Shown: positions 1 through 8,720 of the stretch, in pieces
Position numbering within the stretch: the stretch's first letter is position 1
Layout of the letters: each line of letters opens with the position of its first letter
Assembly (NCBI GenBank): GCA_002282445.1
Contig: NCJK01000002.1
Coordinates: forward strand, 310,001 to 374,000
Origin: Burkholderiales bacterium 39-55-53
Lineage (GTDB): Bacteria; Pseudomonadota; Gammaproteobacteria; Burkholderiales; Burkholderiaceae_C
Length of the DNA stretch: 64,000 bases
Reading direction: 5' to 3'
The notes under the pieces: model-generated
Database searches by the model: none
Seen by the model: the letters and a program-made list of their open reading frames with translations, nothing else
Told to the model about the DNA's origin: nothing
Made by a program: the position numbers and the translations under genes

Positions 1-302
1 AGATTGACGCCCATGACACGCAGCGTGTTGTCGCCTCCTTCTTTGATGTCTGCCTCGGATTTTTTGGTACCTTGCAAGACGGTGAGCTTGCCAGTGATGC
101 CTTTGGTGGCCATCGGTTTGTCATGGTCCATCATGTAGATCGTGGCGCCATCCGCCTGAACGACCAGTTCAAAGCTCAGGTCATTGGCCTTCTGCACGAT
201 GCCGCCATGCTGGGGCTTGGCGTTGCCATGAGCCTGGACCGGGTTCATGCCCAGGCAGTAAATGGCCAAACCAGCGACTGTAATCAAATGCTTCATCTTC
301 AT
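1..302 (-). CDS. Small periplasmic protein of RND metal-efflux operon (3' end cut by window edge)
   Basis: The reading frame opens at the ATG at 302 and runs off the left edge without a stop; about 100 residues are visible. It begins with a signal peptide (MKMKHLITVAGLAI followed by a hydrophobic run ending near VQAHG). The mature part is rich in His, Lys and Met (KPQHGGIVQKAND, MMDHDKPMATKG). It lies 67 bases downstream of the RND permease on the same strand, so it is probably the last or next-to-last gene of that operon. A periplasmic metal-binding or accessory role is inferred from context. I do not recognise a named family with confidence. Confidence 0.7.
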   Translation of the reverse strand, partial: MKMKHLITVAGLAIYCLGMNPVQAHGNAKPQHGGIVQKANDLSFELVVQADGATIYMMDHDKPMATKGITGKLTVLQGTKKSEADIKEGGDNTLRVMGVN

Positions 303-369
303 GTTTCTAAACTCCATGTATGGCGTGGTGCGCTTGAAGGCGGCACCACCAAACCTGTCGATCACCTCG

Positions 370-3300
370 TCAAAACGCATCGTGCTCGGGTCGCTGCGGC
401 TCATGGTCGGTGCTGCTGGGCTTCAACAGCCGTTCCGTTGCGTCGGCTCCAAAGCGCCAGAACAGCAGAGGTGTTAGCAGAGTGTCTAAAAGCGTGGAAC
501 TAACCAAGCCGCCAAAGATAACAACCGCGACGGGGTGCAGAATCTCCTTGCCCGGCGCATCGCCGGCCATCAGCAGCGGCGTTAACGCGAAGGCCGCCAC
601 CAGAGCAGTCATCAGCACCGGTGTCAGCCGCTCAATCGAGCCGCGCACGATCATGGGCTGGCTGAAGGTCTCGCCCTCAAATTTGCACAAATTGATGTAA
701 TGGCTGATCTTCAAGATGCCGTTGCGCGTGGCAATACCCGCTAAAGTAATGAAGCCCACCATTGTGGCCACCGATAGCGTCACGCCCGCCAGCCACATCG
801 CGACCACACTGCCGATCAGGGCCAGCGGAATGTTGGCCATGATGATGCCCGCCAGCACCGCCGAACGATAGCGTGAGTAAAGCACCAAGAACATAAGCGC
901 CAGCGACACCAGCGACAAGCCCATGATCTGTCCGGTGGCCTGCTCTTGCGCCTGGAATTGACCCTCCAGATTTATAAAGCTGCCACTGGGAAGCGCTGTA
1001 GCAGCAATAGCTTGGCGAATGTCTGCCACGATGCGGCCCATGTCGGAGCCATCGCTGTTGGCATAAACGACGATACGCCGGCGGCCATTTTCTCGCCCTA
1101 TTTGGTTGGGGCCGTCGGATTCCGTCACCGTGGCGAAGCTCGACACCGGTAAGCGTCCAGCCGGCGCATCTACCAGCATGCGTGCCAGATCCTGCGGGCT
1201 GCGCTTGTCGTCGGGCAGCCGCAGAACCAAGTCGTAGCGCTTGGCACCATCCACAATTTGCGAGCCATGAGCACCGTCCGTCAGCGCCTTCAGGATGCGC
1301 AGTGCCTCACCCGGCGCCAGGCCTGTCTGCGCCAGACGCTGCGGGTCAAGCCGGACCATGATCTGTGGGATCAGCACCTGCTTCTCAACAGTCAAGTCCA
1401 CCAGGCCGGGAATGGTGGCCAACTGGCCGCGCATCTGTTCGGCCAGCCCACGCAAGGTGTCGGTGTCGTCGCCGTAAATCTTTACCGCGATCTGGGCACG
1501 AACGCCCGAAAGCAAGTGATCCAACCTGTGCGAAATCGGCTGACCAATGGCCACTTGTCCGGGCAATACGGCCAGTTGGGCGCGAATGCGGGCCATCACT
1601 TCTTCACGGTCGACTGGCTTACCATCGCGATGCAAGTCCACGTCAATCTCGGTCGAATGCACGCCCTCGGCATGCTCGTCGAGTTCAGCTCGACCCGTAC
1701 GCCGACCCACCTGACTGACGCCAGGCACCTGGCCGATCAGTTGTTCGGCCACCGCCCCCATGCGATTGGCCTCGGCCAGCGAAGTGCCCGGGTTGAACAA
1801 CAGAGACAGCACCAGCGAGCCCTCGTTGAAAGCCGGCAGAAAAGCGCGTGGAAAAAAGGGCACACTGACGGCGGCCAAAGCAACTGCCACAACCGCGCCA
1901 CTAATCAGGACCCGCGCACGCGGAAAGGACCAGTCCAGCAACCTTCGGTCCCAAGCCTTCAGGCGCGTCACAAGGGGGCTGTCACCGTGTCCCAATTGTT
2001 TCATTTTGGGAAGCAGGTAACTGCACAAGACCGGGGTCACTGTCATGGACACCGCCATCGACGCCAAGATGGAGACGATGTAAGCAATGCCCAACGGCGC
2101 AAACAAACGGCCTTCGATACCCGGCAAGGCAAACAGAGGCACGAACACCAGCACCACGATCACCGTGGCGTACACAATGCCCGAGCGCACCTCAACACTG
2201 GCCTGCTGCACGACCGCCATCACCGAGCGCGGCTTGTCAAGGGCTCGGTTCTCTTTGAGTCGACGCAAAATGTTTTCAACGTCAACCACAGCATCGTCCA
2301 CCAACTCACCAATCGCAATCGCCAAGCCCCCCAGCGTCATGACGTTGATCGACTGGTCCAGCCCGCGAAACACCAAAGCCGTGACCGCCAAAGACAGTGG
2401 AATGGCAATCAAAGAGATCAGCGTGGTGCGTACAGACAGTAAGAACGCGAAAAGCACGATGGCCACAATCACCGCGCCGTCCCGCAGTGCTTCCGTCACA
2501 TTGCCAACGGAGGCCTTGATGAAATCGGCCTGCCTAAATAGCACTTGAGGTTTGGCAAGACCCTGTGGCAGGCCTGCCTCAAGATCACTCAAGGCTTGCT
2601 CAATCTGCCGACTGAGCTTCACCGTATCAGCAGCCGGCTGTTTTTGCACACTCAAGATCACAGCTGGTTGCCCTTGGTAACCCGCATCGCCGCGCTTAAG
2701 GCCAGCGGCAAAGCGCACTTGAGCCACCTGCTCAAGCAATACGGGCCGACCATCCTTCCAAGCCACCGCCATGCCTTGCAAATCCTCCAGCCGCTGGGTA
2801 CGACCCATATGACGAATGAGGTATTCGCGGCTGTTGAGATCAATAAAGCCGCCCCCAACATTGCCGGCATATCCGCGCAGGGCCTGTTCAACTTGGCTGA
2901 GTGTTATGCCCAGTTGGGCCATGCGCGCCGGATCGGGCTCCACACGCAGCTGACGTACCTCACCGCCAATGGGGATCACCTGAGAGACGCCAGCAATGCC
3001 AAGCAAGCGAGGTCGCAAAACAAAGTCGGCGTATTCACGCGCCTGCATAGGGGTGGCCGCGCCCTCGCCGCCCTGCAGTGGCAATGCAATCAGCATGATC
3101 TCGCCCATGATGGACGAGACGGGTCCCATCACCGGCGTGATGCTGGCAGGCAGTTGACTGCGCAGTTGCGCCAATCGCTCCGCAACCAACTGGCGATTGC
3201 GGTAAATGTCAGTGCCCCAGTCGAATTCGGCATACACGACCGACAGGCCAATGCCCGAGGTGGAGCGCACCCGAGTGACACCGGACATGCCGTTGAGGGC

Positions 3301-3513
3301 TGTCTCGATGGGAAAACTCACAAGTTGTTCGACCTCTTCCGGTGCCATGCCACCTGCCTCAGTCATCACCGTCACGAGCGGTTTGTTAAGGTCGGGAAAC
3401 ACGTCGACCGGTGTGCGCCAGGCGGTCAATGCCCCATAGACCATGAGCAAAGCTGCAAAGGTCAGGACGAATAGCCTATTGCGCAAGCTGTATTGAACGA
3501 TCCAATTGAACAT
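370..3513 (-). CDS. Heavy-metal efflux RND permease (CzcA/CusA family)
   Basis: The 1047-residue inner-membrane permease is the pump of a tripartite heavy-metal efflux complex, exporting divalent or monovalent metal ions with proton antiport. It has an N-terminal membrane helix (residues about 10-30), a first periplasmic porter domain, a helix bundle from about 340, a second porter domain and a C-terminal bundle. The helix-4 motif at 401-414 ([14 protein letters not shown]) carries the acidic residues typical of the HME-RND family. It does not match the textbook CzcA or CusA signature exactly, so the substrate is left open. Length is normal. It is followed by a periplasmic protein and preceded at 17 bases by its adaptor. 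The four genes upstream are transcribed in the same direction. Confidence 0.93.
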   Translation of the reverse strand: MFNWIVQYSLRNRLFVLTFAALLMVYGALTAWRTPVDVFPDLNKPLVTVMTEAGGMAPEEVEQLVSFPIETALNGMSGVTRVRSTSGIGLSVVYAEFDWGTDIYRNRQLVAERLAQLRSQLPASITPVMGPVSSIMGEIMLIALPLQGGEGAATPMQAREYADFVLRPRLLGIAGVSQVIPIGGEVRQLRVEPDPARMAQLGITLSQVEQALRGYAGNVGGGFIDLNSREYLIRHMGRTQRLEDLQGMAVAWKDGRPVLLEQVAQVRFAAGLKRGDAGYQGQPAVILSVQKQPAADTVKLSRQIEQALSDLEAGLPQGLAKPQVLFRQADFIKASVGNVTEALRDGAVIVAIVLFAFLLSVRTTLISLIAIPLSLAVTALVFRGLDQSINVMTLGGLAIAIGELVDDAVVDVENILRRLKENRALDKPRSVMAVVQQASVEVRSGIVYATVIVVLVFVPLFALPGIEGRLFAPLGIAYIVSILASMAVSMTVTPVLCSYLLPKMKQLGHGDSPLVTRLKAWDRRLLDWSFPRARVLISGAVVAVALAAVSVPFFPRAFLPAFNEGSLVLSLLFNPGTSLAEANRMGAVAEQLIGQVPGVSQVGRRTGRAELDEHAEGVHSTEIDVDLHRDGKPVDREEVMARIRAQLAVLPGQVAIGQPISHRLDHLLSGVRAQIAVKIYGDDTDTLRGLAEQMRGQLATIPGLVDLTVEKQVLIPQIMVRLDPQRLAQTGLAPGEALRILKALTDGAHGSQIVDGAKRYDLVLRLPDDKRSPQDLARMLVDAPAGRLPVSSFATVTESDGPNQIGRENGRRRIVVYANSDGSDMGRIVADIRQAIAATALPSGSFINLEGQFQAQEQATGQIMGLSLVSLALMFLVLYSRYRSAVLAGIIMANIPLALIGSVVAMWLAGVTLSVATMVGFITLAGIATRNGILKISHYINLCKFEGETFSQPMIVRGSIERLTPVLMTALVAAFALTPLLMAGDAPGKEILHPVAVVIFGGLVSSTLLDTLLTPLLFWRFGADATERLLKPSSTDHEPQRPEHDAF

Positions 3514-3529
3514 GATGCTTAATCTCCGT

Positions 3530-4657
3530 TCAGCGAATCTGCGCGACCAGCGCCGCGCCTTGCACTAACACACGGTTGTCAGAGGCCAGTCCTTGTGTGA
3601 CCAACACCGTCACAGCGTCAAGAGGTTGAAACTGAACCGGCTGGGACATAAAGCGCTCAGCGCCAGTTTTGATCCATACGATAGGTTCGTTAGAAGGGCT
3701 GCGGACGACTGCAGACGCTGGCAGAACAATGCCCTTACGCTGCTCCTTGAGTGCCGCGATCACTGTCACAGGTTGACCGACTGCGAGAGGTGACGCGCCA
3801 GCAGCAACCGAAAGTCGGAAGTTCAGCGGCAACACGCCGTCACGCAAGTAGCGTGCAGCGCCTACCAGTTGCAACTTAACGCCCTCGACCCCAGACAGAT
3901 AGGCCACGCCCAAGCGACCGCCAAGCGACACGTCGGGGGTGCTAGCTTCCACCATCAAACGAGAAGGATCAACGACCTCGATCAACACCTCGCGTGTGTC
4001 CACGATCTGGCCCGCCTTCACGTCGACACGTGCAATGACACCCGAGACCGGCGCGCGCAAAGGCTCACGCGCATCCAAACTCGCTGCGATGCGCTGTTCA
4101 CGCTCAGTCAGTGACTGGACATCAATGCGTGCGACGTCAATGTCCTTTCGCGGCACCGTGCCTTCGAGCGACTCCAACCGGCGCAGGCGCTGCTCCGCTA
4201 AATCACGCGCAGCTCTTAGCTCAGCACGCTGCGATTGTTGTGCTGCCAAGGCAAACGGATCAGCATGGTGGCGCACCCAAACCAGCACCTCGCCTTGCTT
4301 GACGGCTTGTCCCGCCATTGGCAAGCCACGCGGTCCAGGCTCAACACGTCCGCCATGTGTCGCTTGCACTTGGCCGCTGGCATTGGGGTCAACCACGACC
4401 CGACCCGGCAACTGAATGGTTGCGGCGGCCTCGGACTCGGGGGCGAGCTGGGTACGCAGTCCCATGCGCCTTTGTGCCAGCTTGGGCACATTCACGCTGC
4501 CATCCGGCAGACGGGCAAGCCCCCCGGCAGTGGACGAAGTTGCTTGATCCAAATGTTCACCATTCGGGCCGTGAGCGCCAGGGCCAGCCCAGACAGAAAC
4601 GGCACTGACCATCGACAAAATCGTTACTAGAGCACCTAAATAAGACAGACGTTTCAT
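3530..4657 (-). CDS. RND efflux periplasmic adaptor (CzcB/CusB-like membrane fusion protein)
   Basis: The 375-residue adaptor joins the inner-membrane RND pump to the outer-membrane channel. The ATG at 4657 was chosen because it starts a signal peptide ([16 protein letters not shown]...VWAG) and overlaps the upstream stop by the ATGA tetranucleotide; the longer frame upstream has no signal sequence. A lipoyl-like segment ([13 protein letters not shown]), an alpha-helical hairpin ([20 protein letters not shown]) and the returning lipoyl half ([20 protein letters not shown]) are visible. The mature N-terminus has [13 protein letters not shown], which is also found in the next protein upstream. 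This shared His-containing motif may bind metal. Confidence 0.92.
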   Translation of the reverse strand: MKRLSYLGALVTILSMVSAVSVWAGPGAHGPNGEHLDQATSSTAGGLARLPDGSVNVPKLAQRRMGLRTQLAPESEAAATIQLPGRVVVDPNASGQVQATHGGRVEPGPRGLPMAGQAVKQGEVLVWVRHHADPFALAAQQSQRAELRAARDLAEQRLRRLESLEGTVPRKDIDVARIDVQSLTEREQRIAASLDAREPLRAPVSGVIARVDVKAGQIVDTREVLIEVVDPSRLMVEASTPDVSLGGRLGVAYLSGVEGVKLQLVGAARYLRDGVLPLNFRLSVAAGASPLAVGQPVTVIAALKEQRKGIVLPASAVVRSPSNEPIVWIKTGAERFMSQPVQFQPLDAVTVLVTQGLASDNRVLVQGAALVAQIR

Positions 4658-5253
4658 GCTTGACCTCCTTCGGAGAACTGACGCTGAAATTTTTTGCGCA
4701 GTAGCGCGGCTGCAATGCCCAGCAGCGCAAAAATAACCAAAGCCCCAAGAGTCCACCACGCCCAATGAATGCCGTGCTCATGATCGGCCGAGGACGCAGA
4801 CACCCGCAACACGCCATCAAGCAAGTCGCTGTCCTCGCCCGCAAGCACAGTGATCACCAGAGGGTGCTCGCCCGGTGTAGAAAGCTTCTTCAGCATGGCC
4901 GGGTCATCGATCGCGTAATCACCGATGTCGGCGTGAAATTTAGCCTGCGCCTTTAGACCGCCTGACTCAACCTCAACTTGCGCTTTAAGCACGGGCTCAT
5001 TGGTCGCAAATCGGTCAATCAAAATAGACAACTCGCCGCCGGTCAGCGTTGCGACAAGCTCGAAAAGATCTGACTTGGCTTCAATTTGAAGGTTGGCCCG
5101 CATGCCGTTGGCGATACCCATTGTTGGCGCATCCAAGTGCTCGCCATTGGGGCCATGTGCGCCGGGGCCAGCCCAGGTGGTTGCAGGCATTAGTGCCAGC
5201 AGGCTGGCCATCAAGCCTGCCCAAACGAATCTGGAAATCAATGGATAAATCAT
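4654..5253 (-). CDS. Small membrane-anchored periplasmic protein of the RND operon
   Basis: The 199-residue protein has an N-terminal signal peptide (MIYPLISRFVWAGLMASLLALM...TWAG) and a C-terminal membrane helix (WTLGALVIFALLGIAAALL) followed by a basic tail. Between them is a beta-rich periplasmic domain (residues about 50-150). The mature N-terminus [16 protein letters not shown] nearly duplicates that of the adaptor encoded next. Both junctions are 4 bp ATGA overlaps, so translation is coupled with the channel upstream and the adaptor downstream. Such proteins occur in beta-proteobacterial metal-efflux operons. The exact function is unknown to me; a metal-binding or adaptor-like role is inferred. 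Confidence 0.75.
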   Translation of the reverse strand: MIYPLISRFVWAGLMASLLALMPATTWAGPGAHGPNGEHLDAPTMGIANGMRANLQIEAKSDLFELVATLTGGELSILIDRFATNEPVLKAQVEVESGGLKAQAKFHADIGDYAIDDPAMLKKLSTPGEHPLVITVLAGEDSDLLDGVLRVSASSADHEHGIHWAWWTLGALVIFALLGIAAALLRKKFQRQFSEGGQA

Positions 5254-6530
5254 GGCAGTAATCCCAAAGCTTGTTCAAGGCGAGCCATCGCCATGAGATG
5301 GTTAATCTGCTGCCGCGCGAAGGCACTCTCGGCACTGGCGGCTGCGGCCACGGCACGCAGCATTTCAGGCAGCGCCGTTTCACCGGCACGGAAGGACTTG
5401 TCGATCAAACGAGCCCGTTCTGCCAGCAATTGCGCGCGCTCTTGCTGCGCTTGCAGTTGAGCCTGACTAGAACCCAGTTGGCTCTGCGCCAGCTCTAGTT
5501 CGGCAGTTAAACGCTCGCGTGTCCGCTGCGCTTGGGTTTGTGCCATATCAAGTTCACCAAGCGCCGCAGCGATGCGCGGTTGCTGGTAGATCTGTCCACC
5601 CACAGGCACCCGAAGCGCCACCACCACACTGCTTTGCGAACTTGACCCTTGTCCCGGGTACTCTTGCCGCATGCCCAATGTCAGTTGTGGCGAATCAGGG
5701 CGCTGAACACGCGCCAGATCTGCTCGACGCTGGCCCAAGTCCAAGGTTGCGCTTGCGAGAACGAGTTCGGGGTGGTTGTCCGGCAATTGCGCCAAAGCGG
5801 GCGCGACACTCGCCTGCAATTTCACAGGAGCAAGGCCCGTGAGCAAGTGCCATTGGGATTTCTGCACACCCAAGGCTTGACGCGCTGCGCTTGCTTGCGC
5901 CTGAGCCGCGAGCCACTCAGCCCGCGCTGCAAGCGCATCGGAAGGGGCGAGATCACCCGCACGCACGCGCCTTTCCACGTCCTGTGTCAATTGCTCCAGG
6001 ACTTGGGCCTGCCGTTCCACTTGCTGCAATTCGACCTCGGCCAGATTCAAGGCGCCAATTGCATCGCGCAGCCGCCCTGCCAAGCGCAAGCGCTCAACCT
6101 GTTCAGTGACTTGAACCCAACCCGACTGAGATTGGGCCGCCTGCTCTCCAGCGGTGCGCTGTCCGAGCCGCCAAAGGGGAAACGCCATCCCAAGCTCGGT
6201 CTCACGGCTTCCGGCAGGCGCACCAGCACGCCCCTCGCGTTGTCCCATGCTCACGGCAGGTGCTGCAGCCAACCAGCTTTGACTGACGGCCAAGTCAGCC
6301 TGAGCGCGGGCAAAACGACCGCGTGATTCGGATACCTCCAATGAACGCAGCCAAGCAGCCTCGAGCGCTTGGTTGAGCGTAAGAGCGCCCGCCGCAGCAT
6401 TGGACGAGGCTTGCGTACTTTGTTGCGCCCGCACTGGCATTGAAGCAGCGAGAGCTATGCATAGCAGCACGCAAGGCATTAAAGCTAGCGACGGCTGCCA
6501 TGGCTCACGCCATGTCATTTTTTTCATCAT
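5250..6530 (-). CDS. Outer-membrane efflux channel (TolC/CzcC family)
   Basis: The 426-residue TolC-like channel is the outer-membrane component of the RND complex. It has a signal peptide (residues 1-35, ending PVRAQQ), then the two-repeat alpha-helical pattern of the family. Typical segments are LTLNQALEAAWLRSLEV and a mid-protein VVVALRVPVGGQIYQQPRI. Length agrees with CzcC-type channels. It overlaps the next gene by ATGA and follows the CzcI-like gene by about 100 bases. Start codons at 6530 and 6527 are both possible. Composition is GC-rich compared with the region from 7 kb onward. Confidence 0.92.
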   Translation of the reverse strand: MMKKMTWREPWQPSLALMPCVLLCIALAASMPVRAQQSTQASSNAAAGALTLNQALEAAWLRSLEVSESRGRFARAQADLAVSQSWLAAAPAVSMGQREGRAGAPAGSRETELGMAFPLWRLGQRTAGEQAAQSQSGWVQVTEQVERLRLAGRLRDAIGALNLAEVELQQVERQAQVLEQLTQDVERRVRAGDLAPSDALAARAEWLAAQAQASAARQALGVQKSQWHLLTGLAPVKLQASVAPALAQLPDNHPELVLASATLDLGQRRADLARVQRPDSPQLTLGMRQEYPGQGSSSQSSVVVALRVPVGGQIYQQPRIAAALGELDMAQTQAQRTRERLTAELELAQSQLGSSQAQLQAQQERAQLLAERARLIDKSFRAGETALPEMLRAVAAAASAESAFARQQINHLMAMARLEQALGLLP

Positions 6531-6637
6531 ATTGATCGACTATTTGCGCCCGGTCACATTGCGCCAAATACAGGCGCAGCGAAAGGGGCGGAACCAAAAA
6601 AGCACTGCGCAAGTTCAAGCGCAGGCACGGCCGAGAG

Positions 6638-6994
6638 TCAGGCCTTTGGTTTCGGGGGTCGTTCGAGTCCGTCGGGCAACAGCTGGCCCCTGGAGAAGAA
6701 ACGCTCTAAAGAGAGGTAATAAGTGCCCGCCAGCAAAGGTAAAGAGCATTGCGGGGTAGGCAAGACCGAAGAAAACTGACAGGCGTCGGACAGGCAATGC
6801 GCAGTTGATGCCGAGGAGTTGTCCTGATGAAAGTCTTCGGCGTGGTCGTCATGATGATGGGCAACACCTTGGAAGTGAAGCAACTCGTGCTGCTCTTGTT
6901 CTTCGTGGGCCACAAGCGCACCAGCTCCCGCAAAGGCCAGCGACTGCCAGCCCATGCAAAAGATTAAGAAAACTTTGACCATGATCTTGAACAT
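6638..6994 (-). CDS. CzcI-like small periplasmic protein at the head of the RND operon
   Basis: The 118-residue product has a signal peptide (MFKIMVKVFLIFCMGWQSLAFAGAG). A His/Asp/Glu-rich stretch follows (AHEEQEQHELLHFQG, AHHHDDHAEDFHQD), then two cysteines (HCLSDACQF) and the terminal motif LERPPKPKA. The LERPP tail and position as first gene before a TolC-like channel match the CzcI family of beta-proteobacterial cobalt-zinc-cadmium operons, whose members are thought to modulate metal resistance. The protein encoded at 19573-19971 ends similarly (NLERPPRSFLA). Zinc, cobalt or copper binding in the periplasm is inferred from the His-rich segment. Confidence 0.7.
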   Translation of the reverse strand: MFKIMVKVFLIFCMGWQSLAFAGAGALVAHEEQEQHELLHFQGVAHHHDDHAEDFHQDNSSASTAHCLSDACQFSSVLPTPQCSLPLLAGTYYLSLERFFSRGQLLPDGLERPPKPKA

Positions 6995-7046
6995 TAGACG
7001 ATTTTATCAGAAATCATGTGGAAGCACCTACACGAAATCGATTATG

Positions 7047-7403
7047 TCAATACTCGCTAGGCAGCATGATCACCCAGTGCTCGCCATCCCAGCAGGCATA
7101 AAGTGAAATGGCATGCATTGGAAAGTCCGTATATGGGATCTCTTGACGGGCATGTTCACTGCCACTGCCGTCTTCGTAGATCATCGTTGCCCTGTTGCCA
7201 TTGACAGTTACGCGCACTTGGACAAACCAGTCCTCAGTGCCAATCTCGCTTAGGTGGCTGGCAATTGCATCCATCATCCAAAAACACTCAGCCTCTTCAG
7301 CCAGGTACTTGGTACCGTCAGTAAGCAGGTGCCTGCGGCTGATACGGAAATAGCCAGTTGTTCCAATAAATTGTGTCAGTTGGGTTTCATCAAAGTTTTT
7401 CAT
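7047..7403 (-). CDS. DUF6876-type small protein, copy 1
   Basis: The 118-residue soluble protein starts at the ATG at 7403 (MKNFDETQL); the frame extends upstream but with unlikely sequence. It is nearly identical to the product of 30358-30714, with 11 substitutions over 118 positions. Conserved features are the TTGYFRISRRHLLTDGTKYLAEEAECFWMMD core and the C-terminus CWDGEHWVIMLPSEY. I assign it to the DUF6876 family from memory of this pattern. The function is unknown; such proteins are common on plasmids and genomic islands. It belongs to a duplicated block with the recombinase at 7985. Confidence 0.75.
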   Translation of the reverse strand: MKNFDETQLTQFIGTTGYFRISRRHLLTDGTKYLAEEAECFWMMDAIASHLSEIGTEDWFVQVRVTVNGNRATMIYEDGSGSEHARQEIPYTDFPMHAISLYACWDGEHWVIMLPSEY

Positions 7404-7743
7404 CTGTAGTTCACTTCTGTTTGTGTAACTACAGTTTGTTTTCAGACACGCAGATGGACAACCGATATTTGGTAACCCGACAACTTGGACGGGTACCGAG
7501 TAAAAATCACCATGGTGATTTGATAAGTACTCCACCTTAAAAATCCGCAGCGCAGAAATTTAGACCTGCAGGACCCATTCGGGCTGCAGATACAAATCGC
7601 ACTACTCGCACAAATTTCAGCCGTTACTCGCAAAATGCGACGCGTTTAAAAGCCCTATAGCGCGTCGATTTGCCTGACCGAATACTTTGAGTGCTGAGAA
7701 CCCAGATCAGCGCTTGCAGGGCTTGCTCGCCAATCTGCGCTGG

Positions 7744-7861
7744 TTATCCACAGCTCACGCGAGTTATCCAAGAAAAATCACGAAAAATGTAGCTTTTAGT
7801 AGATTTCAAAGTTTGAGCGTTGAAATCATTGAAGAAAAAAACCGCTCAAAAGTTATCCACA
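7744..7861 (+). promoter_or_regulatory. DnaA-box-like cluster, left copy
   Basis: TTATCCACA occurs at 7744-7752 and 7853-7861, and a degenerate TTATCCAAG at 7764-7772. TTATCCACA is the consensus DnaA box. The cluster lies between the divergent DUF6876 and recombinase genes in a 580-base non-coding stretch (7404-7984). An equivalent cluster is at 31033-31150. It could be part of a replication origin or a DnaA-regulated promoter. I see no clear AT-rich 13-mers or iterons beside it. Confidence 0.5.
7802..7827 (+). repeat. Inverted repeat, candidate recombinase core site (left)
   Basis: Arms GATTTCAAAG (7802-7811) and CGTTGAAATC (7818-7827) with one mismatch flank the 6-base spacer TTTGAG. The right copy at 31091-31116 has perfect 10-base arms and the same spacer. 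Two roughly 10-base arms around a 6-8 base spacer is the layout of a tyrosine-recombinase crossover site. The sequence lies about 160 bases upstream of the recombinase gene. The assignment is inference. Confidence 0.4.
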
Positions 7862-7984
7862 GTCAGTTCATTTCACCCTGCTCCAACCCAAGAAACCCGC
7901 CACTTTGAACGGACTCAGGTTGTCCAGATAAATATATGAAAACACAATGCAATTAACGCAAACATATGATTTAGGAGAGAAGAA

Positions 7985-8557
7985 ATGGCACAAGCAAAAA
8001 CACTCACAGCAACTGATATCGAACAGCTGCTCAACTACATCAATACACGCAAGTACGCTGCGCGTAACCGTTCAATGATGCTACTCACGCACTGGGCAGG
8101 CTTGCGCATTGGTGAAGTTGCTTGCTTACGCTGGAGCGATGTAACAAACAGCGACGGGCAAGTGAAAGATGAGATTCGCTTACTGCCCGACATGACTAAA
8201 GGCCGTCATGCACGTACTGTGTTCGTAAGCGCAAAGTTAAAAGCTGAGCTACAAGCCTACGCTGATCAAGCCAAGTACATTGAGCGCAGCTACCCATTCT
8301 TTGCAAGCCAAAAAAGTATCAAAGCTGGGTTTAGCGCAAATAGCTTGTCACAAACGTTTGCCCTGCTTTACGAAGGCGCTGGACTTGAAGGAGCTAGCAG
8401 TCACAGCGGACGCAGAACGTTTCTAACAAATCTTGCAAACAAGGGAACAGCAATTCACTTACTAAAAACGCTGGCTGGACATCGCAGCATTCAAACCACT
8501 GCTACTTACCTTTACAGCAGCCCCAGTCAATTGCGAGCTGTTGTTGAACTTGCGTAA
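7985..8557 (+). CDS. Short tyrosine recombinase, copy 1
   Basis: The 190-residue site-specific recombinase contains only the catalytic domain. The catalytic residues can be read as R41 (WAGLRIGEV), H140-x-x-R143 (SHSGRRTFL), H166 (LAGHRSIQTT) and nucleophile Y175 (TATYLYSS). The usual N-terminal core-binding domain is missing, as in FimB/FimE-size recombinases. A good ribosome site (TTTAGGAGA) precedes the ATG. It is 8 residues different from the product of 31274-31846. It may recombine the conserved inverted repeats upstream of each copy and so resolve or excise the segment between them; this role is inferred. Confidence 0.9.
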   Translation: MAQAKTLTATDIEQLLNYINTRKYAARNRSMMLLTHWAGLRIGEVACLRWSDVTNSDGQVKDEIRLLPDMTKGRHARTVFVSAKLKAELQAYADQAKYIERSYPFFASQKSIKAGFSANSLSQTFALLYEGAGLEGASSHSGRRTFLTNLANKGTAIHLLKTLAGHRSIQTTATYLYSSPSQLRAVVELA

Positions 8558-8720
8558 CTTTTGGAGCTAAGAGCTGACAAAAAAGATCTGTGAAGCAGTG
8601 GTGAAACTGTTTCATAAATGCTTTCTATCTCCATAGCTGCAATTAACTTTTGTATAGATCACTCAGATTTTAAAAATGAGTTGCTGATGACGTTAATTGC
8701 AGATAATTTAGTTTTCTTAA

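Larger units (their letters stand above)
7047..8557 (+). repeat. Direct repeat block, left copy (DUF6876 gene, DnaA boxes, inverted repeat, recombinase)
   Basis: This block reappears at 30358-31846 in the same orientation with the same order of parts. Coding parts are close to identical (recombinase 8 differences in 190 residues). The 90 bases around 7790-7880 are also almost unchanged, while other intergenic stretches have diverged. Similarity ends at the recombinase stop codon and near the stop codon of the DUF6876 gene. The pair brackets the copper region, integrase and polymerase-like module. Confidence 0.8.

Noticed and set aside
1258-2442. Long plus-strand reading frame of 394 codons
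   Set aside because: It lies entirely opposite the RND permease gene, has His/Gln/Arg-rich composition typical of antisense frames in GC-rich DNA and no family features.
2545-3474. Plus-strand frame of 309 codons
   Set aside because: It is antisense to the RND permease with no recognisable domain.
5649-6326. Plus-strand frame of 225 codons
   Set aside because: It is antisense to the TolC-like channel, which has clear family features.
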